From Pelomonas caseinilytica (GTDB lineage Bacteria; Pseudomonadota; Gammaproteobacteria; Burkholderiales; Burkholderiaceae_C), in contig NZ_JAJTWT010000020.1 of assembly GCF_021353235.1 (NCBI RefSeq), positions 1 to 53,689 of the forward strand: 53,689 bases of DNA. Reading direction: 5' to 3'. A model generated the notes under the pieces. That model had not been told where the DNA came from. It worked only from the letters and a program-made list of their open reading frames with translations, and made no database searches. Both the position numbers and the translations under genes were made by a program. Shown here in pieces: positions 1-8,003 of the stretch; position 1 is the stretch's first letter, and each line of letters starts with the position of its first letter.

Positions 1-4
1 TCCC

Positions 5-118
5 GGTGTCCGCGATCAGTTTGGAATGCTGTCCGCCATCAGCGTGGAACGGTGTCCGCCATCACGGCGGAATGCTGTCCGCCATCACAGCGGAACGGTG
101 TCCGCGATCGCATGGAAT
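5..118. repeat. Five tandem ~23-bp repeats, IS21-type insertion-sequence end
   Basis: Five consecutive units of 23, 23, 23, 23 and 22 bp start at 5, 28, 51, 74 and 97. Each has a core TGTCCGC[GC]ATCA and ends in GGAA[TC]. The units alternate between beginning GGTGTCCG and GCTGTCCG. Several nested copies of a terminal repeat are a hallmark of IS21-family ends. The repeat block stops where a PAS-domain reading frame is broken, which fits an insertion whose transposase genes lie to the left, outside the window. The family call is from memory of such ends and no transposase is visible. Confidence 0.6.
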
Positions 119-325
119 ACGCATCGTGCCCAGCAGTTCGTCGCGGCCCCGGCCGAACCAATCCTTGTAAGCCTGGTTGGCAAAGCGGCAGATCTGCCCG
201 GCGTCCCAGTAGGCCACCATCGCATCAAGGTGATCGACAAGCTCGAGGACGAGGTCCGCGATGTCTGCCGTGCCCTGCGGGTTGGCGGTGTTCTTTGCGG
301 AGTCAGGCATGCGCGCTCCAGGCAT
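62..325 (-). pseudogene. PAS-domain protein, N-terminal fragment cut by an IS end
   Basis: Read leftwards from 325, the frame encodes a PAS-type start: an alpha-helical lead with LVDHLDAMVAYWDA, then FANQAYKDWFGR and DELLGT, which matches the N-terminal half of PAS sensor domains. From about position 113 the frame runs into the 23-bp repeat array and encodes only repeat-derived residues up to the stop at 62. The rest of the protein (perhaps a kinase, diguanylate cyclase or transducer) is missing. The start at 325 is uncertain; a second Met lies five codons in. It is probably non-functional. Confidence 0.55.
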
Positions 326-487
326 TCAAGCCCTAAGTCTGGGCCGTGCCGAGCGAGGGGCATTGCGCCATGTCAACACGCCGGCCTCGGGGGTCGGCTT
401 GGCAACGCTTTGCCGCGGTCCAAGAAAAAAGCACCTGGCGTCTCCGCCAAGTGCTTGATTTCGGATCGGACGGCGGTGACGTCTCGA

Positions 488-562
488 TGGTGGGCGGTGC
501 AGGGTTCGAACCTGCGACCCCTGCCGTGTGAAGGCAGTGCTCTACCGCTGAGCTAACCGCCC
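488..562 (-). tRNA. tRNA-Val (anticodon CAC)
   Basis: On the minus strand the sequence folds as a full cloverleaf. The acceptor arm is GGGCGGT/ACCGCCC, the D-arm carries TAGCTCAGCGGTAGAG, the anticodon stem CTGCC/GGCAG encloses loop TTCACAC (anticodon CAC, reads GTG), and the T-arm carries GGTTCGAACC. The CCA tail is encoded at 488-490. It is identical to the next tRNA gene and lies downstream of dnaQ. Confidence 0.95.
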
Positions 563-608
563 GGATTCTTGGGTGCGTTCGCTGCATTCAGGTCACCAGC
601 GCGAAGGC

Positions 609-683
609 TGGTGGGCGGTGCAGGGTTCGAACCTGCGACCCCTGCCGTGTGAAGGCAGTGCTCTACCGCTGAGCTAACCGCCC
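609..683 (-). tRNA. tRNA-Val (anticodon CAC), second copy
   Basis: This is an identical copy of the neighbouring tRNA, with the same arms, anticodon CAC and encoded CCA at 609-611. The two genes are 46 bp apart in tandem. A GC-rich inverted repeat near 690-702 separates it from the dnaQ stop, so the tRNAs may be read through from dnaQ or have their own promoter. Confidence 0.95.
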
Positions 684-737
684 TGAATGCCGGGCTCGCG
701 CCCGGTCTGCAGCTCCCGCTTTCCGGGAAGCCCGCGA

Positions 738-1466
738 TTATGCCACGGGTTGAACGGGTTCCAGCTGGCGCCATTTGCAGGCGCCGCCCGCGGCCTTGTC
801 GAGTTCGGCCAGGAGCTTGGCATGGGCCTCCATCTCCGCCGCGTCGGCCGTCAGCACGGGCAGTTGGAAGCGGCTCAGGTCCACGGCTTCGATCGACGCC
901 TGGGCGTCACCGTGCGCGCCTTCGCCGTGTTCATCCATCAGCAGGGCGTCCTGGCCGCGCGTGAGGCGGATGTAGACGTCGGCCAGCAGCTCGGCGTCGA
1001 GCAGGGCGCCGTGCAGGGTCCGCTTGGAGTTGTCGACCTCGAGCCGTCGGCACAGGGCGTCCAGGGAATTGGCCTTGCCGGGGAAGAGGTCGCGCGCCAT
1101 CAGCAGCGTGTCGCGCACGCCGCCGACGTGGTCGGTCAGCACGCCGCGCCTGAGCCGCTTCAGCTCCGCGTTGATGAAGCCGATGTCAAAGGGGGCGTTG
1201 TGGATGACGAGTTCGGCACCTGCGAGGAATTCGAGCAGCTGGTCGACGATCTCGGCGAACTTGGGCTTGTCCGCCAGGAATTCCTCGGTCAGCCCGTGCA
1301 CCCGCAGCGCGTCCTCGTGGCTGGCGCGCTCCGGGTTGATGTAGAGATGCAGGTTGTTGCCGGTCAGCTGCCGGTTGATCATCTCCACGCAGCCGATTTC
1401 GATGATGCGGTCGCCCTTGTCGGCCTCCAGGCCGGTGGTCTCGGTATCGAAGAAGATCTGTCGCAC
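738..1466 (-). CDS. dnaQ: DNA polymerase III epsilon subunit (3'-5' proofreading exonuclease)
   Basis: A 242-residue protein that removes mismatched 3' nucleotides within the replicative polymerase core. The three exonuclease motifs of the DnaQ fold are present: Exo I FFDTETTG with Asp7 and Glu9, Exo II HNAPFD with Asp94, and Exo III-epsilon HGALLDAELLADVY with His152 and Asp157. The C-terminal tail after about residue 175 would carry the polymerase-binding region. The start lies 3 bp after the lgt stop, so the two are very likely co-transcribed, followed by the two tRNA-Val genes. Length is normal for the family. Confidence 0.95.
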   Translation of the reverse strand: MRQIFFDTETTGLEADKGDRIIEIGCVEMINRQLTGNNLHLYINPERASHEDALRVHGLTEEFLADKPKFAEIVDQLLEFLAGAELVIHNAPFDIGFINAELKRLRRGVLTDHVGGVRDTLLMARDLFPGKANSLDALCRRLEVDNSKRTLHGALLDAELLADVYIRLTRGQDALLMDEHGEGAHGDAQASIEAVDLSRFQLPVLTADAAEMEAHAKLLAELDKAAGGACKWRQLEPVQPVA

Positions 1467-1469
1467 GCT

Positions 1470-2282
1470 TCAACCCGCCGGTCGTTGGTTGCGCTTGGTG
1501 GCCCAGGCGAAGATCAGGGCGCCCACCACCACCATCGGCAGGCTCAGCCACTGGCCCTGGCTCAGCTGCAGGGCGCGCAGGCCGAGGAAATCGTCGGGCT
1601 CGCGGAAGTATTCGGCCACGAAGCGCAGCACGCCGTAGCCCATCATGAAGACGCCCGAGATCTGGCCCGTCGCGCGCGGCTTGCGCGCGTAGAACCACAG
1701 GATGATGAACAGCAGCAGGCCCTCGCCCGCCGCCTGGTAGAGCTGGGAAGGATGGCGCGCGATGCCGCCATCGTGGGCCTGCGGGAAGACCACGGCCCAG
1801 GGCAGGTCGGCCGGCGCAGGCCGCCCCCACAGCTCGCCGTTGATGAAGTTGCCCAGGCGCACCGCGGCGATGCCCAGCGGCACGCAAGGGGCGATCAGGT
1901 CCGACACTTCGAAGAAGCTGCGCCCACGCCGCCGGCCGAAGAGGTAGAGGCCCAGCAACACACCCAGCAGGCCGCCGTGGAAGGACATGCCGCCCTTCCA
2001 GACCTCGACGATCTCCGCCAGGTGATGAAGGTAGTAGTCGGGCTTGTAGAAGAAGCAGTAGCCCAGCCGGCCACCGAGCACCACGCCGAGCACGCCGTAG
2101 AAGAGCACGTCGTCCACGTCCTGCCGAGTCCAGCCCACCGCGGCGTGCTGGGGCATGCGGGCCCGCCGGCCGGCCAGCCACAGGAAGAGGCCGAAGGCGA
2201 TCAGGTAGGTGATGCCGTACCAGTGGATGGCCAGGGGGCCGACACGGAGGGCGATGGGGTCGAACTGGGGATGAACCAGCAT
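1470..2282 (-). CDS. lgt: Prolipoprotein diacylglyceryl transferase
   Basis: A 270-residue inner-membrane enzyme that moves a diacylglyceryl group from phosphatidylglycerol onto the lipobox cysteine of prolipoproteins. Seen: several hydrophobic segments, the FHGG motif with His102, the family signature [13 protein letters not shown] starting at Arg142, and HPSQLYQA near residue 197. The order and spacing match Lgt. The ATG at 2282 gives the usual N-terminus ([11 protein letters not shown]). It forms a tight pair with dnaQ. Confidence 0.96.
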   Translation of the reverse strand: MLVHPQFDPIALRVGPLAIHWYGITYLIAFGLFLWLAGRRARMPQHAAVGWTRQDVDDVLFYGVLGVVLGGRLGYCFFYKPDYYLHHLAEIVEVWKGGMSFHGGLLGVLLGLYLFGRRRGRSFFEVSDLIAPCVPLGIAAVRLGNFINGELWGRPAPADLPWAVVFPQAHDGGIARHPSQLYQAAGEGLLLFIILWFYARKPRATGQISGVFMMGYGVLRFVAEYFREPDDFLGLRALQLSQGQWLSLPMVVVGALIFAWATKRNQRPAG

Positions 2283-2353
2283 GCGCTAAGCAGGAAGGAG
2301 GAAGCGGCGCGCATCATAGCCAGCGTGCACGACGGCCTCGCGCCGGCCGTCGC

Positions 2354-2515
2354 TCAGGCCAGGCTGGCCAGCAGCCTGCGGGCCTCCTCGACGTTGCGCG
2401 GGTTGGCGCGCCGGTTCTGCACGAAGCGCTCCAGCGCACGGGCGCGTTCGAGATGGCGCAAGGTTTCGTCGGGCTGTTGAGTCTCGAGGGCGACGGGAAG
2501 CGGGCGGACATTCAT
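2354..2515 (-). CDS. Small 53-residue protein of unknown function
   Basis: A short reading frame with an ATG at 2515 and a GGAG ribosome-binding site about 8 bases upstream. It encodes an acidic-then-basic peptide beginning MNVRPLPVALETQQPDETL and ending EEARRLLASLA. The middle is rich in Arg, Glu and Ala (ERARALERFVQNRRANPR), likely one or two amphipathic helices. It lies 71 bp upstream of lgt on the same strand. No family is recognised. Support is the good start context and a soluble-protein-like composition; an unrelated open frame in GC-rich DNA remains possible. Confidence 0.5.
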   Translation of the reverse strand: MNVRPLPVALETQQPDETLRHLERARALERFVQNRRANPRNVEEARRLLASLA

Positions 2516-2589
2516 GCGGCGGTCTCCGGAGTCATGCCCCGCGGATGCCCGGGTTTGCCCGGCGTGACTTCAGTTAGAGCGGCGACAGC

Positions 2590-2850
2590 TCAGCGCTTCT
2601 TGCGCGCGCCCGGCCGCGCCTGGCCGAGCGCTTCCATCTGCTGTTCGCGGCGCGAGGCCTTTTTCTTGTCCATGGCATCCATGGCCTTGCGCTGCGTCAA
2701 CCCGCTGGCATCCGACCAGGCCCACCATGCCACCGCCAGCGCGAAGGGCGACAGGACGATCACCCACGCCCACACATCACTGTTGTGGAACTGCACCCAG
2801 CCGCCCAATCGCAACACGATGAAGAGCACACCGATCAATACGAAACCCAT
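2590..2850 (-). CDS. Small Trp-rich membrane protein (TIGR04438 type)
   Basis: An 86-residue protein. The first about 45 residues form two hydrophobic segments with five or six Trp residues ([18 protein letters not shown], then [12 protein letters not shown]). A charged tail follows, rich in Lys/Arg ([12 protein letters not shown]) and ending RKKR. This layout matches a small Trp-rich family common in Burkholderiales, of unknown function. It is divergent from the cytochrome c gene with a 60-bp gap that must hold both promoters. Confidence 0.8.
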   Translation of the reverse strand: MGFVLIGVLFIVLRLGGWVQFHNSDVWAWVIVLSPFALAVAWWAWSDASGLTQRKAMDAMDKKKASRREQQMEALGQARPGARKKR

Positions 2851-2910
2851 TCGGGCTCTCCTTCAGGTATCTTTTGCATTCACTGTAGTTCAACGCCTAG
2901 AAAGGTTCGC

Positions 2911-3207
2911 ATGAAAGTCTTGATTCTCAGTCTTGCCCTCTTCGCCCCCGCCGCATTCGCCAACCAAGAATTGGCGCAGAAGAAGAATTGCATGGCCTGC
3001 CACGCGTTGGACAAGAAGGTCGTCGGCCCCGCCTACAAGGACGTGGCCGCCAAGTACGCCAAGGAAAAGGACGCGTACAAGAAACTGGCCGACAAGATCC
3101 AGAAGGGCGGCTCCGGCGTCTGGGGCCCCGTGCCCATGCCGCCCAACACCCAGGTGACCCCGGCCGAAGCCGAGACCCTGGCCAAGTGGGTGCTGACGGT
3201 CAAGTGA
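2911..3207 (+). CDS. Class I c-type cytochrome (c551/c552 type), periplasmic
   Basis: A 98-residue electron carrier. A signal peptide ([17 protein letters not shown], cleavage near residue 17) is followed by one haem-binding motif C27-MAC-H31. The distal ligand is probably Met76 in PVPMPPN, with the usual WG.VPMP context of small monohaem cytochromes c551. ATG 2911 was chosen over an upstream in-frame start because it begins exactly at the signal peptide. It is followed by a strong terminator, so it is probably monocistronic. Its partners cannot be told from the neighbours. Confidence 0.93.
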   Translation: MKVLILSLALFAPAAFANQELAQKKNCMACHALDKKVVGPAYKDVAAKYAKEKDAYKKLADKIQKGGSGVWGPVPMPPNTQVTPAEAETLAKWVLTVK

Positions 3208-3230
3208 CGCTGCGTCGCTGACGCCTCCTT

Positions 3231-3256
3231 GAAACGGGCCCCTCGGGGCCCGTTTC
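3231..3256 (+). terminator. Rho-independent terminator of the cytochrome c gene
   Basis: A perfect hairpin, with GAAACGGGCCCC pairing with GGGGCCCGTTTC around a TC loop, is followed by a short T-rich run. It starts 23 bp after the cytochrome stop codon. Confidence 0.85.
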
Positions 3257-3386
3257 CTTTTGGGGCGGGCAGCACCTCCCTAGAACGCCAGGGCGGCGCA
3301 TGGGCCGGCTTCACGGGGTGGTCACGGCAGCTTCCAAGAATCCGCCGCGCGCAGGCTGTTCTGCGCGCCTCACCCGGCCCCCGCCC

Positions 3387-4774
3387 ATGAAGCCCACCCG
3401 CCTCCTGCCCTCCGCCATCGGCCTGGCCGTGGCACTCTGCGCTGGCTCCGCCGCACATGCCGCCTCGCCCAGCCTCGAAGGCTGGGCCGTCATGCCCGCC
3501 GCCACCTTCTCCGACGGCCCCACCTCCGGCCAGTTCGGCTTCGCCAACGCCGCCAGCCCGGCCAACAACCCGCCCTACCTGAACCTTCAGCCGGTGCAGG
3601 GCTTCTCGGGCGTGCTGCAAGGCGCCGGTGGCAGCTACCGCTTCCTGGTCGACAACGGCTTCGGCACGCAAGCCAGTTCGGCCGATTCGCTGCTGCGCAT
3701 GTACGCCGTGCTGCCGGACTTCCGCACCGCCAGCGGCGGCAGCGGCACCGTCTCCGCCGCCGACTGGGCCACAGGCGCGGCCCGCGCCGGCTTCGACGCC
3801 AGCACCCGCATCACGCTCAGCGACCCGAACCGCAAGCTCGGCTTCGCCATCCAGGCCGACTACGCGCAGTACTACAACGGCAGCGCCAGCCTGAACCCCA
3901 AGGGCATCGCCGTGGACGCCGGCATCCGGGCCAACCAACTGCTGACCGGCGCCGACCTCGACACCGAGAGCGTGCGCCAGGACAAGTACGGCCATCTCTG
4001 GTTCGGCGACGAATTCGGCCCCTACCTCGTGAAGACCGACGCCACCGGCAAGGTGCTGGCGCGCGACGTCAGCCTGCCCGGCGTCTACGCACCGGAGAAC
4101 GCCTACCGCGGCGCCGCGCCGGCCAACCTGGGCGGCTCGCGCGGATTCGAGGGCATGGCCATCAACAAGGGCGGCGACCGCCTCTACACCCTGCTCGAAG
4201 GCACCGTCACGGGCGACCCCGCCAAGACGCTGCGCATCAACGAGTTCAACATCGACACCAACGCCTACGCCGCTGGCAGCTGCTCTACAAGCTCGATGCC
4301 AACGGCACCAACATCGGGGACATGACGGCGATCAACGACCACGAATTCATCGTCATCGAGCGCAACGGCGCGACGGCCACCGGCGGCACGCCGTTCAAGA
4401 AGCTGTTCAAGGTGGACCTGAGCAAGGTGGGCGCCGACGGCACCGTCGAGAAGACCGAACTCGTCGACCTGATAAACATCGCCGACCCCAGCGATCTCAA
4501 CGGCGACGGCAGCACGACCTTCACCTTCCCGTACGTGACCATCGAGAACGTGCACGTCGTCGACGCGCACACGCTGCTGGTGGTCAACGACAACAACTTC
4601 CCCGGAGGCGGCGGCCGCGCGCTGACCTCGGACAACACCGAGTTCCTGAAGATCCACCTCGACCAGGCGCTGAACGTGTCGCCCGTGCCGGAGCCGGCCA
4701 GCGTCGCCCTGATGCTCGGCGGCCTGGTGCTGATCGGGCTCAAGGTGCGCAACGGCCAGCACCGGCGCCCATAG
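3387..4774 (+). pseudogene. PEP-CTERM phytase-like esterase, frameshifted
   Basis: Two overlapping frames together make one protein of about 460 residues. The first part starts at ATG 3387 with a signal peptide (LLPSAIGLAVALCAGSAAHA) and continues with blocks typical of the esterase-like phytase domain (PF13449 type): GFSGVLQGAGGSYRFLVDNG, KYGHLWFGDEFGPYL and GSRGFEGMAINKGGDRLY. Near 4268-4276 the frame is lost and continues one base off with LLYKLDANG, IGDMTAINDHEFIVIERNG and VENVH-like VTIENVHVVD. It ends in a PEP-CTERM sorting signal (VPEPASVALMLGG plus basic tail). Adding one G after 4272 would give YAGWQLLYKLD and restore the gene. It may be an inactive gene or a sequence error. If intact, the product would be exported and processed by exosortase. 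Confidence 0.75.
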
Positions 4775-5141
4775 GCCAGATCCGGGCCTCGACACCGGAG
4801 CGCGGCTGCCCAGCAGCTGCGGGCGGATGCCGCGCAGCCAAGCGCAGGATGCGAACGCCCAGCGCCGCGAATCTGGCGCAGGCGGCGGCGTCTGGTACCG
4901 ACAACGCGATGTGCCCATAGGCCGCGCCGGGCTCGTAGTGATCGCGATCCCAGTTGTGCGTGAACTCAATCGCCGGCGAGGTCTCTTCGCTGCCGTAGCC
5001 TACGAAGGCCAGAGTGAATCTCCCGCTTGGGTAGTCCTCCCGCCGGAACAAGGTCATTCCCAAGATGCCCACGTAGAACGACAGGGAGCGCTCGAGATTG
5101 CCTACGCGCAGAGTCAACGGAGTGAATTGGGTAGGCCATGA
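4740..5141 (-). pseudogene. Decayed glyoxalase I (lactoylglutathione lyase-like) fragment
   Basis: The minus frame from about 5135 to 4841 clearly encodes a glyoxalase beta-alpha-beta-beta-beta module: TLRVGNLERSLSFYVGILGM, FTLAFVGYGSEE, AIEFTHNWD and YGHIALSVPDA. After LGVRILR the similarity stops. The normal C-terminus, including a second metal-ligand Glu region, is replaced by unrelated residues reading over the tail of the PEP-CTERM gene. The only good ATG (5139) is one base out of frame with the conserved part. Both ends are therefore damaged, and this looks like a remnant joined to the neighbouring gene by an old deletion. Confidence 0.7.
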
Positions 5142-5226
5142 AGTTCTCTGTTCAGTTTGGGCGGAATGGCGGAGCCGTGCGGCGCCTCGATCTGACTCGC
5201 GGCGCCGCCCGGCCAAGGCGGCTTCC

Positions 5227-5643
5227 TCAGCCCTTGCCGACCTCGGCGCCAAGCTCGGCATTGGTCAGGGCCTTGCCGTTCATGTTCCAGGTGCCATCCA
5301 CGGCATGCACGCCGTTGGACCAGATGCGCTCGACCGGCAACTTGCCACCCGATAGGTCGTGAATGATCTGCGTAGCTTCTCCGAAGAAGGCGGCTTGCAC
5401 CTCATGGCTGGCCAATGCGAAAGCTGGCGTCTTGGTCTCGATCCAGGCGCCGTCGACTTCCTCACCGCCGGCGAAGCTCATGCCCTTCGGCAGGACGTTC
5501 ACGTGCGCGGTGATGTTGGGCGTCATGACCTTGTTGCCCGTCAGGCCGTGATGCTTCAGCAGCGCTGCGGTGATCTGGGCGATCGCTTGGCGCTCAGTAC
5601 CCCGGGGAAGGACGCCTTCGGTGAGGGTGAGAGTGATGGGCAT
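5227..5643 (-). CDS. Tautomerase-family enzyme (4-oxalocrotonate tautomerase-like)
   Basis: A 138-residue protein starting Met-Pro-Ile, so Pro2 becomes the N-terminal catalytic base of the tautomerase superfamily after Met removal. It has the family's beta-alpha-beta opening (PITLTLTEGVLP, then QAIAQITAALLKHHG) and a second half resembling a fused repeat. The substrate cannot be read from the sequence. It is divergent from a TetR regulator, with two perfect palindromes in the gap, so it is very likely the regulator's main target. It perhaps handles an unsaturated ketone or aromatic breakdown product (inference). Confidence 0.85.
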   Translation of the reverse strand: MPITLTLTEGVLPRGTERQAIAQITAALLKHHGLTGNKVMTPNITAHVNVLPKGMSFAGGEEVDGAWIETKTPAFALASHEVQAAFFGEATQIIHDLSGGKLPVERIWSNGVHAVDGTWNMNGKALTNAELGAEVGKG

Positions 5644-5702
5644 GTCGGAACTCCAATTGAGGGATGTGACTCACCGATGTCGTGGCAAGTCCGATCGTCA
5701 AC

Positions 5703-5740
5703 ATAACGATCGTTATCCGAGATTACATAACGATCGTTAT
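5703..5740. promoter_or_regulatory. Twin palindromic operator for the adjacent TetR regulator
   Basis: The perfect 14-bp palindrome ATAACGATCGTTAT occurs at 5703-5716 and again at 5727-5740. It sits inside an 18-bp direct repeat beginning at 5701 and 5725, so the spacing is 24 bp, a little over two helical turns. It lies between the divergent tautomerase and TetR starts (5643 and 5785), the usual place for a TetR operator that controls both directions. Binding is inferred. Confidence 0.8.
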
Positions 5741-5784
5741 CCCGTCAATTACACTGCTCAAAAAACTTGACGAGGAGAGTTCCC

Positions 5785-6408
5785 ATGTCGCGGACCGAGC
5801 AGAAGGCGCAGACCCGTCAGCGCATCGTTGAGGCCTCCGGGCGAGGCTTCAAACGGGGTGGCTTTGGCGGAATTGGGATCGACGGCCTGGCCAAGGAAGC
5901 CGGCGTCACATCTGGCGCCTTCTACGTGCACTTCTCGTCCAAGGAGGCCGCCTTCAAGGAGGCGGTGCTGAGCGGCATCGATGAACTCAGAGCGGCTGTC
6001 GAACGGCTGCGCGCGACCAGCGGCGCCCAATGGGTGGAGGCTCTCGTGGACTTCTATCTCGGCTACAAGCGCGTCTGCGAGCTGGGAGACAGCTGCGCCA
6101 TGCAGTCACTGATTCCCGAGGTAGGCCGAGCCGGCGATCACATCAAGGCTGCGGTGCAGGAGCACATGATCGAGCTGGCGCAAGCCATTGCCGATGGCTT
6201 GCCCGAAGGCAAGCCCGAGGAACGTCTGGAACGAGCCTGGGCGTTGATGGCACTACTTTCCGGCGGCGTGACGCTGGCGCGCGCCACAAGCGACCCGGGC
6301 GCCTCTGAGGCGATCGCCAACGCGGTCCGCAGAGCTGCACTGCAGGTTGGACTCGCCCCCGCAGCGCCTGCTCCACGCGGAAGCCGGATCGCTCAAGTCC
6401 GTTCTTGA
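5785..6408 (+). CDS. TetR/AcrR-family transcriptional regulator
   Basis: A 207-residue repressor. The N-terminal helix-turn-helix is clear: QRIVEASGRGFKRGGFGGIGIDGLAKEAGV followed by SGAFYVHFSSKEAAFKEAV, the canonical TetR recognition helix (TSGAFYVHF). The C-terminal half (residues ~75-195) is an all-helical ligand pocket with one Cys pair region (CELGDSCAMQSL). ATG 5785 is preferred over an upstream TTG because AGGAGAG precedes it at the right distance. It is divergent from the tautomerase gene across two identical palindromes and is likely autoregulated. Confidence 0.93.
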   Translation: MSRTEQKAQTRQRIVEASGRGFKRGGFGGIGIDGLAKEAGVTSGAFYVHFSSKEAAFKEAVLSGIDELRAAVERLRATSGAQWVEALVDFYLGYKRVCELGDSCAMQSLIPEVGRAGDHIKAAVQEHMIELAQAIADGLPEGKPEERLERAWALMALLSGGVTLARATSDPGASEAIANAVRRAALQVGLAPAAPAPRGSRIAQVRS

Positions 6409-6457
6409 CGCTTGCGCCCATGCCGGTCGGATTGACGAGCGGTTTTGCAGACCTTCC

Positions 6458-7237
6458 TCAGCAGTAGCGCCCGGGCGGCAGCAGCCGCGCGGGCGCTTCG
6501 CCCGTCGCGCGCTGCATCTCGCGCACGAAGTGCGACTGGTCGTAGTAGCCGGCGCCCATGGCCACATCGGTGAGCGTCATGTCGGCCGCGTAGCTCAGCA
6601 CGGCCGAGCGCAGCCGGGCCGCCCGTGCGTAGCGCTTGGGGCTGACGCCGACACCGGCCGTGAAGCGCCGCTCCAGCGTGTCGACGCTAACCCCCAGGGC
6701 CTGGGCCAGCGCCGAGATCCTGATCTCCGCGAGATCGCGACGGATACGATCCACCGCCGCGAACACCAGCGCATCCACCGCCGGGCCGGCCAGGATGCGT
6801 TCGGCCACGGCGGACTCCAGCAGGCGCATGCGCGCCGCATCGTCCGGCGCGCCGGCCAGGCTGTCGCCCAGCGCCTCGAGCTGCCGCACGGGCCACAGGC
6901 TGGACAGATCGACACTGCGCTCGACGATCCGGCGCGCATCGACGCCGAGGGCCGCGGCCGCCGCCGGATGCAGATGGGCCAGCACGAGCACGCCTCCCGC
7001 CGACGTGTGGATGGTGCGAGACGTGCAGTGCACGCCCGTCAACGTGAAGCGAGGCAACGTCTCCCAACCGCCCTGCCGCCACTGCCGCCACTGCCGCGCA
7101 CAGCCGCCGATGCGCACGCCGACGCTGAGCCGGCTCTCGGCCACCAGCGTGCGCTGCAGTGGTTGGTCCACGCGCAGCACCGCCAGGCCTTCGATCAGGC
7201 CGCCGGGGGCGGAGACGTCGGAGCGAATCAACTTCAT
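6458..7237 (-). CDS. AraC-family transcriptional regulator
   Basis: 259 residues. The C-terminal about 100 residues hold the two AraC helix-turn-helix motifs: ISALAQALGVSVDTLERRFTAGVGVSPKRYAR and LTDVAMGAGYYDQSHFVREMQRATGEAP (the F/Y-DQSHF element is diagnostic). The N-terminal part is a cupin-like or DUF-type sensor with no named family. The start at 7237 gives MKLIRSDV. It is divergent from the YciI-like gene 87 bp away, which may be its target. Confidence 0.9.
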   Translation of the reverse strand: MKLIRSDVSAPGGLIEGLAVLRVDQPLQRTLVAESRLSVGVRIGGCARQWRQWRQGGWETLPRFTLTGVHCTSRTIHTSAGGVLVLAHLHPAAAAALGVDARRIVERSVDLSSLWPVRQLEALGDSLAGAPDDAARMRLLESAVAERILAGPAVDALVFAAVDRIRRDLAEIRISALAQALGVSVDTLERRFTAGVGVSPKRYARAARLRSAVLSYAADMTLTDVAMGAGYYDQSHFVREMQRATGEAPARLLPPGRYC

Positions 7238-7324
7238 GGCGTGTGCGGCAAGGCTGCGGAAATTGTCCAATCCGGCGCCGGATCCTGCCGGCATCCTGCA
7301 GGCATTTCCACACCGCGACATGCC

Positions 7325-7672
7325 ATGCCCGTCTTTGCCTTCCTCTACCGTCCCACCCGCGCGCTGGACGCGACCGAACTGAACGACCGCACGCAACGCA
7401 TCCGCGCATGGGTGCTGGCCCGGCGCGAAGCCGGCCAGGTGCTGTCCGTGTCCGTGTTCGACAAGGCGGGCAGCGTGCTCAGCCATGAGGGCGACGCCGG
7501 CGAGCCCGAGGTCTCGCCTCTGGCGGGCTGCACGCTGGTCAGCGCCGCCGACCTGCCCGCCGCGCTGGCCCTGGCCCGGGACTTTCCGGGCCGCCAGTTC
7601 GGCACCGACATCGAGGTGCGGCCGGTCGTCACCTTCCTGCCGCCACCGGCGCAGGCGGCTCAACAGGCCTGA
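7325..7672 (+). CDS. YciI-like (YCII-related) small protein
   Basis: A 115-residue protein with the overall plan of YCII-related domains: an opening beta strand (PVFAFLYRPT), an alpha helix with a charged middle (IRAWVLARREAGQVLSVSVF), and a C-terminal A..LA.DFPG....IEVRPV block that matches the family end. Members are small putative enzymes of mostly unknown substrate. ATG 7325 was chosen as the first residue of the fold. It is divergent from the AraC gene. The family call is by pattern and is moderate. Confidence 0.6.
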   Translation: MPVFAFLYRPTRALDATELNDRTQRIRAWVLARREAGQVLSVSVFDKAGSVLSHEGDAGEPEVSPLAGCTLVSAADLPAALALARDFPGRQFGTDIEVRPVVTFLPPPAQAAQQA

Positions 7673-8003
7673 CCGCGCCGGGCGCGGCCTGCAACAGCCC
7701 GGTCAGTAAGCCTGACCGAGCTGTTCCAGGATGGCGGGGTTCTGGTGCTCGCTCACATCACAAGCGATATGAGCAAGCCCCGAATCCGGCCTTCGGCTGC
7801 GCCGACCGCGCCGGGCGCGGCCTGCAACAGCCCGGTCAGTAAGCCTGACCGAGCTGTTCCAGGATGGCGGGGTTCTGGTGCTCGCTCACATCGCAAGCGA
7901 TATGAGCAAGCCCCGAATCCGGCCTTCGGCTGCGCCGACCGCGCCAGGCGCGGCCTGCAACAGCCCGGTCAGTAAGCCTGACCGAGCTGTTCCAGGATGG
8001 CCG
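7671..8003. repeat. 133-bp tandem repeat copying the 3' end of acs
   Basis: Copies begin at 7671, 7804 and 7937, exactly 133 bp apart. The first two are full length and nearly identical; the third runs into acs and loses identity at about 8003. Each copy carries the antisense of the last residues of Acs ([12 protein letters not shown] plus stop). The two full copies add a near-perfect hairpin, GCTCACATCGC/AAGCGATATGAGC type, around 7751-7774 and 7884-7907. It fills the gap between the YciI-like gene and acs; no other gene is seen there. Confidence 0.9.

Noticed and set aside
5..118. A CRISPR array
   Set aside because: The 23-bp units abut each other with no unique spacers and no cas gene is nearby.
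687..2480. A 597-residue open frame on the plus strand over dnaQ and lgt
   Set aside because: It is antisense to two well-recognised genes, rich in His, Ala and Gly, and has no domain; a shadow typical of high-GC DNA. The same holds for the long opposite-strand frames over acs, fumC, comEC, ggt and glnD.
4260..4290. Programmed ribosomal frameshift in the esterase
   Set aside because: No slippery heptamer, stem-loop or internal Shine-Dalgarno site is evident, and such control is unknown for this family.
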